From: Proteles cristata cristata
Taxonomy: Eukaryota; Chordata; Mammalia; Carnivora; Hyaenidae
Assembly: GCA_017311185.1 (NCBI GenBank)
Contig: JAESUZ010005462.1
Location: forward strand, 4,464,001-4,528,000
Reading direction: 5' to 3'
DNA length: 64,000 nucleotides
Part shown: piece after piece, positions 57,965 to 64,000 of the stretch
Layout of the letters: every line of letters begins with the position of its first letter
Numbering within the stretch: position 1 is the stretch's first letter
The notes under the pieces: generated by a model
What the model was told of the DNA's origin: nothing
Database searches by the model: none
What the model saw: only the letters and a program-made list of their open reading frames with translations
Position numbers and translations under genes: made by a program

Positions 57965-60345
57965 ATTTACCTATTTATTCAAAAATTATTTTTTGAGCAC
58001 CTAATAGGTAGCAGGCACTCCTCTAGGCACTGGGCCTACAGTATTAAACAAAATTATAGCCTGCATTCTAGTGGGAGCTATACACAATATGAGCAAATAT
58101 AAAAAATAGTGTGTAGATGATGAAAATTATTACAGGAAAAAAGAAAGTCACTTAGGAAATTAGGGACTTCCAGGGGAGAAATGGTGCAATTTTAGAGAGG
58201 GTTATCTGGCAAGTGACATCTGAGCAAAGATTTTATAGAGATGAGGGAATGAGATTTGAGACTGCCTAGGGGAAGAGAATTCCAGACAAATGAAACACAA
58301 GTGCAAAGGCCCCAGGACAGTGGTGTGCCTGGAATATTTGAAGAACAAGGAAGCCAAGTTGGAACCAAGTTAGTGAATGGTAAAATGGTAGGAGAAGATC
58401 AGAGAGGCAATAGGATGCCAGCTTGTAAAAGGCACAGACAGTTATATTGTCTTTTTGAGAGATAGGACCCTTAGAGGGTTTTGAGCCAACAAGAAACATG
58501 ATTTGATTTACATATACAAAGAATTAGACTGGATGTTCTATTGAAAAAACATCACTGGGGTATATAGGAGCAGGGATTGAAGAACAGAAGCAAGAAAATA
58601 AGTTAGAAAGCTACCCCAAGCCCTCAAATGAAAGAGAATGGTGGAAAGGTAAGAGATATGATTTGGGATATATTTTAAGTTTAGAGCAACATGATCTATT
58701 CCCAGATTTGATGTGAAGTGTGAGATAAAGAGAAAAGTAAAAAAAAAAAAAAAGACTCTAAGTATGCTGGTGCTAAAAACAAGGACAAGTTTGCACCTTA
58801 CTGACAAATCAGAAGTTTGCTTTTAGAGGTGGTATATATTAAGTGCTTATTAGATATTATTGGAAATGTCAGAGAGATGGCAGAATATCTGAAATTGGAT
58901 TCTAAGAGAAAGATCTGAGATAGAGACATAAATTTGGAGATATTTTAGGATATCAAATGACATTGAAATCTACAACCCTGGGTGAAAAGTCCAATACATG
59001 AGCATATTTAGACAAGAGAAAAGATCCAAACATTGAGCTCAGGAGAAACTTGAATTTAGAGGTCAGAGAGATAAGAAAGACTAGCACAAGAGACAGGAGA
59101 AGCATGTGAGCTTAGAAGAAACCAAGGAAATGTCATCTTCTGAAAGCTTAGCAAAGTAAATGTTTCAATGAAGAAGAAATGATTGTATCAAATGTCTCTG
59201 ATCATATAGGTATGAGAAAGGCTTAGATTTGATTGTTGGATTAGCAACATTTTTCCTTCATGACCTTAATAAGGACAGGTTAAAAACTTGACTGGAATGG
59301 ATTTGAGAGAGCATAAGAAGAGAGGAATCACAGTAACAAACAAGGACAATTTTTGAAGAGATTTTCTGTAGAGGAGAATCGAAGAATGACTGTCAGGCTG
59401 AAAGAAACAGCCAAAAGTTTGTATATGGACAGAAATGATCCAGTAGAGAGAGATCAAAGTCACAGAGATAGAGGAGAGATTATTGGAGAGATATCTACTA
59501 GTAAATAAAAGAGAATGGAATTATGTGTATTCAATCAGTGAAGGAGAAATGTAACCTATGGTCACCAAAAGACGGTGTGCAAGAAAAGAGCAGATGCAGG
59601 GGCGCCTGGATGGCTTAGTTGGTTGGGCGTCCGACTTTCGTTTAGGTCATGATCTCGTGGTTCATGGGTTTGAGCCCCGCGTCGGGCTCTGTGCTGACTG
59701 CCAGCTCAGAGCCTGGAGCCTATGTGACTCCCTCTCTCTCTGACCCTCCCCTGTTCATGCTGTCTCTCTCTCTCTCTGTCTCCTAGAAATAAAAAACAAA
59801 ACAAAACAAAAAAAAGAAAAGAAAAAAGAAAAGAGCAGATGCAGTCAAGTGGGTACATTGCTGGTCGGAGCATATAGAAGATATCTTCTGTGTGCTTTTA
59901 TGTTTTTTTGTGAAATGAAAAGTAGCTGAGAGTGAGGATGAAGGAGAAAGTGTTGGATGCTTGAGACAAGTAGAGAAAATATGAAGGAGCTGAAGAAAGT
60001 GAGTGAGTGAAGGGGCAGCTCAACCCCATAAGGGCCCACTAGAGATGATTAGTCATAAAGTTTAAAGAGACTTGCCAACATGGTTGAATGTTCTCCAGCT
60101 ACTTTGAGGTAGATGGTGCATGTAAGGCTGGACTTAGCATTGATCAAATGATTCTGATTTCAAAAAGGGAAGAAGAAGGGAATTTGAGGGCATTTGTGAG
60201 GGGTGGATTATAATGGTGGGGTACAGACTTAACACTGGGTAAAGAGGTGTGGTACAAGGGGTGGTGTGAGGTAGTAAAAGTGGTGGAATAAGTGGGTTCT
60301 GGGTAAGGTCCAAGCTTTGTAGGAGCTTGAATAGAAAGTAAATGC
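57965..60345 (-). mobile_element. Ancient L2-like repeat, minus strand, long
   Basis: It begins with the reverse L2 3' signature (TTTTTGAGCACCTAATAGGT, AGGCACTCCTCTAGGCACTG, TGCATTCTAGTGGGAGCTAT) and continues with GTGACATCTGAGCAAAGATT, GGGGAAGAGAATTCCAGACA, AAGTGCAAAGGCCCCAGGAC and GGGTTTTGAGCCAACAAGAA. Similar old-repeat wording goes on to TAAGGGCCCACTAGAGATGA near 60030. It is interrupted by a young SINE at 59599. The 3' part is firmly L2-like; assignment of 58520-60345 is less sure. Confidence 0.6.
59599..59825 (+). mobile_element. tRNA-derived SINE, young form
   Basis: GGGGCGCCTGGATGGCTTAG, CCGACTTTCGTTTAGGTCAT, GACTGCCAGCTCAGAGCC, a short deletion before TGTGACTCCC, CTCCTAGAAATAAAAAAC-like tail rich in AAAAC. 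Perfect 18-bp duplication AAGAAAAGAGCAGATGCA (59581-59598 and 59826-59843), the longest for a SINE here. Confidence 0.97.
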
Positions 60346-61739
60346 ACCAGAACAAAGATGACAGAACAGTATGGAAGTCTTTTTTCTGTCTTGTATACAT
60401 GAAATACAGCCAGATCAACACTAAACCATCCTGCACACCTAAAAAACTAATTTGAGGATTAACACAACAATCTGCACAACCTGAACCACAGAACTCAGCA
60501 GGTATGCAGCTCAGAGAGGTCAACTGGGGGAGAGAGGAGACATGGAGAGCAGAGAGCTGTTTTTGCTTGCACCCTGTACAGGAAACCACCCCCCCAAAAA
60601 AAAGCAGCTAGAGAGAAAGTGGAAAAAAGGTGGAAACAGCCACAGGGACTGAAATAAAAAGGGAAAAGGGAGAAAGGAGAAAGTTTAAATTCCATTAAGA
60701 CTCTATAAACGGGAAGCACAGAATCTGAAACTCCATTGCTCAAATACCTATTGGTGCTCTGGTGGGAAGAGTGAATTCCCAGGAGAAAAGTGGGTCTGGG
60801 AGGTCCTTGAACCACGTAAGACTTTCCATAATCCCAGAAACACTGCTGCTACATGATTGCATGAATTTTTCTGGGGCAGGCTGGCACTCAGTCACGAGTC
60901 TCTGGACATCGGCAGCAACAAGATCTAGCTAGCATTCCTGGGTGTGGCCAGCACCTGGCTATTGCTCGGTGAGACCCTCCCCCAGAGGATCTGAGGAGGT
61001 CAAAGTCTCAGTCCCTCAGAAATAAGGGGTCGGGAAATACAGCCGCATCACAGATAAAACTCAGGAGTGAGATGCTGCTTGGCAACCTGACGGCATGGTT
61101 ATGGACAGTGCAAAAGCGGGGAGGGGACTGAAACTGAAGACAAAGGATGGGTGCACGATTCCTGGTCAAGGTGAGCACAGAGTTCTGATACTAGACTGGA
61201 TACTTGGCTGACGCCATTTTTACCCCTCACGTGCATGCACATAAATACTTACAGGCACCACAACAATCCACCACAATAAACTAAAAGCGCCATCTAGTGG
61301 AGAATAGAGCTGTCATACTAAGCCCCACCCAATTGGGCCAAGTTTGCTCTTCAGGAACACCACAATCTCTCTGCCTACTCACTTTACAGATTATAAAGTA
61401 TTTCATAGTTTGACTTCTAGGGAAAAATGATGTAATATCAATTGTATTATAGTCTGTTAGCTGGCCCATCTTTCAATTTTCTTTTTTCATTCTTTTCTGT
61501 TTCTTTTATTTGAATACAGAATAATAAAAAATTATTTTTATTTTCAATTTTTATTAAAAATATTTTCGTTTATTTATTGACTAAATGTTTTACTTTTTTG
61601 TAAATTTTTCAAATTCTAGTTTACTACCACATTTCAAGTTATCCTATTACATCAACTAGTTTTCTCAAATTTTCAAACTTTTGGTTTGGTTTTGATTTTG
61701 TTTTCTTTCTTTTCATTTCTTTTTCTCTTTTTACTCTAA

Positions 61740-62570
61740 TCAAGTATGCTCCTTTCAATAGCCAGACCAAAACACACCAAGGACCTAGCATCATTTATTT
61801 GATTTTGTGTGTGCATTTGTGTTGTTTTTAATTTTTTAATTTTAATCTTTTCCCCTTTTTTCTTTAATCGCTCAAGCTCCTTTCCATAACCAGCCTAAGG
61901 GACACCTGGGGGGCTCAGTCAGTTAAGCATCCAACTTCAGCTCAGGTCATGAGCTCATGGTTCATGGATTCAAGACACGTGTCGGGCTCTGTGCTGACAG
62001 CTAGCTCAGAGCCTGGAGCCTGCTTAGGATTCTGTATCTCCCTCTCTCTCTCTGACTCTCCCCTGCTCATGCTGTCTCTCTTTCTCTCTCTCAGAAATAA
62101 ATTTTAAAAATTTTTTAAAAATTAAAAAAAAAAAGTCAAGCAACCTAAAACACACCTAGGATCTAGCATCACTTATTTGATTTTGTTTGTGGGTATGTGT
62201 GTTGTTTTTAATTTTTTTAACTTTAATTTTTTCCCTTTTTTTCTCTAATCAATCAAGCTCCTTTAAATAACTAGACTAAAAGATACCTAAGATACAGCAT
62301 CGTTTATTTGGTTTTGTGTGTGTATGTGTTGTTTCTATTTTTTTAATATTAAATTTCCCCCCTTTTTTTCTGTAATCAAGAAAGCTATTTTCAATAGTCA
62401 GAACAAAAGACACCGAGGATTTAGCATCATTTATCTGATTTTGTTTGTGTGGATGTGTTGTTTTTAATTTTTTAATTTTAATTTCTCCCTTTTTTCTATA
62501 ATCAGTCAAGCTCTTTTCAATAACAAGACCAAAGAATACCTAGGATCTAGCATCATTTATTTGATTTTTT
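61740..62570 (+). repeat. Tandem array of ~125-bp units in L1 5'UTR
   Basis: Five units, each with a CAAGCTCCTTTCAATA-like start, a CCAGACCAAAACACACC-like middle, GATCTAGCATCATTTATTTG, then TTGTGTGTG and TTTTTAATTTTTTAA. Unit starts are near 61748, 61879, 62257, 62385 and 62508; the second is split by the SINE at 61899. Spacing is about 123-131 bp where uninterrupted. Confidence 0.88.
61899..62134 (+). mobile_element. tRNA-derived SINE, older form
   Basis: GGGACACCTGGGGGGCTCAG, CAACTTCAGCTCAGGTCATG, TGACAGCTAGCTCAGAGCC, CTTAGGATTCTGTATCTCCC and CTCAGAAATAAATTTT tail. It sits inside the second unit of the tandem array. The duplication is weak: CCAGCCTAAG before, CAACCTAAA after. Confidence 0.92.
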
Positions 62571-62597
62571 TTTCCTTGGGTGTGTTGTTTTTAACTT

Positions 62598-62806
62598 TTT
62601 TAATGTTTTACTTACTTCTGAGAGAGAGAGACAGCATGAGCAGGGGAGGGTCAGAAAGAGAGGGAGACACCGAATCAGAAGCAGGCTCCAGACTCTGAGC
62701 TACTTATCAGCACAGAGCCCGACACGGGGCTCGAACCCACGAACCGTGACATCATGACCTGAGCCGAAGTCGGACGCTCAACCGACTGAGCCACCCAGGT
62801 GCCCCT
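62598..62806 (-). mobile_element. tRNA-derived SINE, minus strand
   Basis: Reverse complement: head CCACCCAGGTGCCCC at 62791-62805, GAACCCACGAACCGTGA B-box complement, GAAGCAGGCTCCAGACTCTG, GA-rich body. In sense it has TGATAAGTAGCTCAGAG and CTTCTGATTCGGTGTCTCC, an older form. Confidence 0.92.
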
Positions 62807-62830
62807 CAATTTTTTAATTAAAAATTTTTC

Positions 62831-63040
62831 GGGGAGCCTGGGTGGCTTGGTCGGTTAAGCGTCCGACTTTCGCTTAGGTCATGATCTCGCAGTTTGTGGG
62901 TTCGAGCCCCGCATTGGGCTCTGTGCTGACTGCCAGCTCAGAACCTGGAGCCTGTTTCAGTCTGTGACTCCCTCTCTTCTGACCCTCCCCTGCTCTCTCT
63001 CTCTCTCTCTCTCTCTCCTAGAAATAAATAATAAAACATT
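62831..63040 (+). mobile_element. tRNA-derived SINE, young form
   Basis: GGGGAGCCTGGGTGGCTTGG, CCGACTTTCGCTTAGGTCAT, GACTGCCAGCTCAGAACC, TTTCAGTCTGTGACTCCC, (CT)n, CTCCTAGAAATAAATAATAA. Only 25 bp separate it from the opposite-strand SINE at 62598, so the pair can form an imperfect hairpin. Confidence 0.95.
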
Positions 63041-63085
63041 TAAATTTTTTTTTCTTACCTTATTAACTCCTTTTCTTCCTTCAAA

Positions 63086-63898
63086 ATGATAAAATGAAGG
63101 AACTCACCCCAAAGAAAGAACAGAAAGAAACGACAGCCAGGGACTTAACCAACACAGATACAAGCAAGATGTCTGAACCAGAATATAGAATCACACTGCA
63201 AAGAATACTAGCTGGAGTAAAAAATAGATTATATTCCCTCTTAATGGAGATAAAAGAAGTAAAAGCTAGTCAGGATGAAATAAAAAATGCTATAACTGAA
63301 CTGCAATTTCAAATGGATGCCAGTAGCAAGGATGGATGAAACAGAGCAGTGAATCAGTAGTATAGAAGACAAATGTGTGGAGAATAATGAAGCAGACAAA
63401 AAGGAGAGAAAGCAAAAGAGCACTATTTAAGAATAAGAGAAATCAGTGACTTATTAAAAAGGAACAATATGTGGCTCCTGGGTGGCTCAGTCGATTAAAT
63501 GTCCAGCTTTGGCTCAGGACATGATCTCATGGTTCGTGGGTTTGTACCCCATGTCAGGCTCTGTGCTGACCGCTAGCTCAGAGCCTGGAGCCTGCTTCCG
63601 ATTCTGTATCTCCCTCTCTCTCTGACCATACCCTGTGCATGCTATCTCTCTCTCTCTCTCTCTCAGAGATAAATAAACCATTAAAAATAAATAAATGAAA
63701 ATAAAAAGGAACAACATCAGAATCATAGGGGTTCTAGAAGATGAGGAGAAAGAAGTAGTAGAAGGGTTATGTGAGCAATTCACAGTGGAATACCTTCCTA
63801 CAGGAAGAGAAATAAGGAGTTTCCCAGGCAAACAAAAATTAAAGGAGTTCGTGACCACTAAACCAGCCCTGCAAGAAATTTTAAGGGGGACTCTCTAA
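63086..63898 (+). pseudogene. 60-kb L1 ORF1, stop, SINE and internal deletion
   Basis: ATGATAAAATGA: codon 4 is TGA, as in copy A. The N-terminal and coiled-coil parts are readable to about 63339. A SINE with its duplication lies at 63456-63714. Then the RRM start (RNNIRIIGV, near 63707) leads within about 30 codons directly into the last C-terminal segment (FPGKQKLKEFVTTK, then LQEIL) ending in TAA at 63896-63898. About 400 nt of RRM and C-terminal domain are missing, with the joint near 63796-63815. It cannot make normal ORF1p. Confidence 0.9.
63471..63702 (+). mobile_element. tRNA-derived SINE, older form
   Basis: GTGGCTCCTGGGTGGCTCAG head (5' end slightly altered), TTTGGCTCAGGACATGATCT, TGACCGCTAGCTCAGAGCC, CTTCCGATTCTGTATCTCCC and CTCAGAGATAAATAAACC tail. 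Perfect 12-bp duplication AAAAAGGAACAA (63456-63467 and 63703-63714). Confidence 0.94.
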
Positions 63899-64000
63899 GG
63901 GGAGAAAAGATGGATAAAAAAAAAAAAAGACCAAAAGCAACAGACTAGAAAGAACTAGAGAATACCACCAGAAACTCCAACTCTACAAGAAACATAATGG

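Larger units (their letters stand above)
60349..63085 (+). promoter_or_regulatory. 5'UTR of the 60-kb L1
   Basis: Blocks match 23224-25000: TTTGAGGATTAACACAACAA near 60451, AACACTGCTGCTACATGATT near 60839, CAGATAAAACTCAGGAGTGA near 61053, and the GCGCCATCTAGTGGAGAA block near 61287. Then come T-rich DNA and five tandem units. The leader is longer than in the 23-kb copy because of the array and three SINEs. Promoter role inferred. Confidence 0.72.
60349..64000 (+). mobile_element. Carnivore-age L1, 5' half, cut by window edge
   Basis: It starts near ACAAAGATGACAGAACAGTA, alignable with the start of the L1 at 23224. 5'UTR to 63085, ORF1 63086-63898, spacer to the right edge. The last bases (ACATAATGG) place the ORF2 start at about 63998. 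SINEs are inserted at 61899, 62598 (minus), 62831 and 63471. The 5'UTR has an expanded tandem array. ORF1 is broken, so it is dead. Confidence 0.87.

Noticed and set aside
1..64000. Endogenous retrovirus or LTR elements
   Set aside because: I looked for paired LTR ends, a primer-binding site and gag/pol/env-like frames and saw none. All reverse transcriptase frames here are of L1 type.
1..64000. CRISPR arrays, operons, ribosome binding sites, phage or plasmid features
   Set aside because: The repeat content is mammalian. There are no regularly spaced direct repeats with unique spacers and no prokaryotic gene organisation.

Overview
The window is animal, specifically mammalian and carnivoran, nuclear DNA. 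It contains no convincing host protein-coding gene, no RNA gene and no CRISPR or bacterial feature. Two kinds of repeat identify the host. First, there are 22 tRNA-derived SINEs of the carnivore CAN-SINE type (head close to GGGGCGCCTGGGTGGCT, B-box GGTTCGTGGGTTCGAGCC, a pyrimidine-rich body, an AAATAAATAAA tail). Second, there are many LINE-1 (L1) copies with carnivore-type 5' and 3' ends. The most numerous young SINE form differs at several positions from the domestic-cat consensus as I remember it. A feliform carnivore is therefore likely, possibly not a felid; this is inference.

Layout. 1-8150: the tail of an older L1, then a full-length young L1 (copy A). 8219-8735: a fossil DNA transposon. 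9209-19229: three 5'-truncated L1 pieces on the minus strand or 5'-inverted, two SINEs and unremarkable AT-rich DNA. 19230-43212: one ancient L1 (about 7.5 kb after removing insertions) split by a carnivore-age L1 (23224-30923), by a second full-length young L1 (copy B, 30969-38091), by short L1 tails and by SINEs. This is a three-generation nest, with SINEs and a further L1 tail inside the middle generation. 43213-56056: mostly unannotated AT-rich sequence with MIR, L1 and microsatellite remnants and a 90-bp local duplication. 56068-60345: four SINEs followed by a long ancient L2-like repeat holding a fifth SINE. 60349-64000: the 5' half of another carnivore L1, running off the right edge just before ORF2. 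By hand count about 70% of the window is recognisable repeat.

All L1 genes here are broken. Copies A and B inserted independently but share one nonsense codon in the ORF2 endonuclease domain, directly before the expected catalytic glutamate, whereas their other lesions are private. That points to a defective source lineage copied in trans and is the most interesting signal. Other observations are tandem amplification of L1 5'UTR promoter units in two different L1 lineages, a recently expanded SINE subfamily, a 229-bp 5'-inverted L1 with a perfect 19-bp target duplication, and two L1 junctions that lack target duplications. Family names are from memory; no database search was possible.
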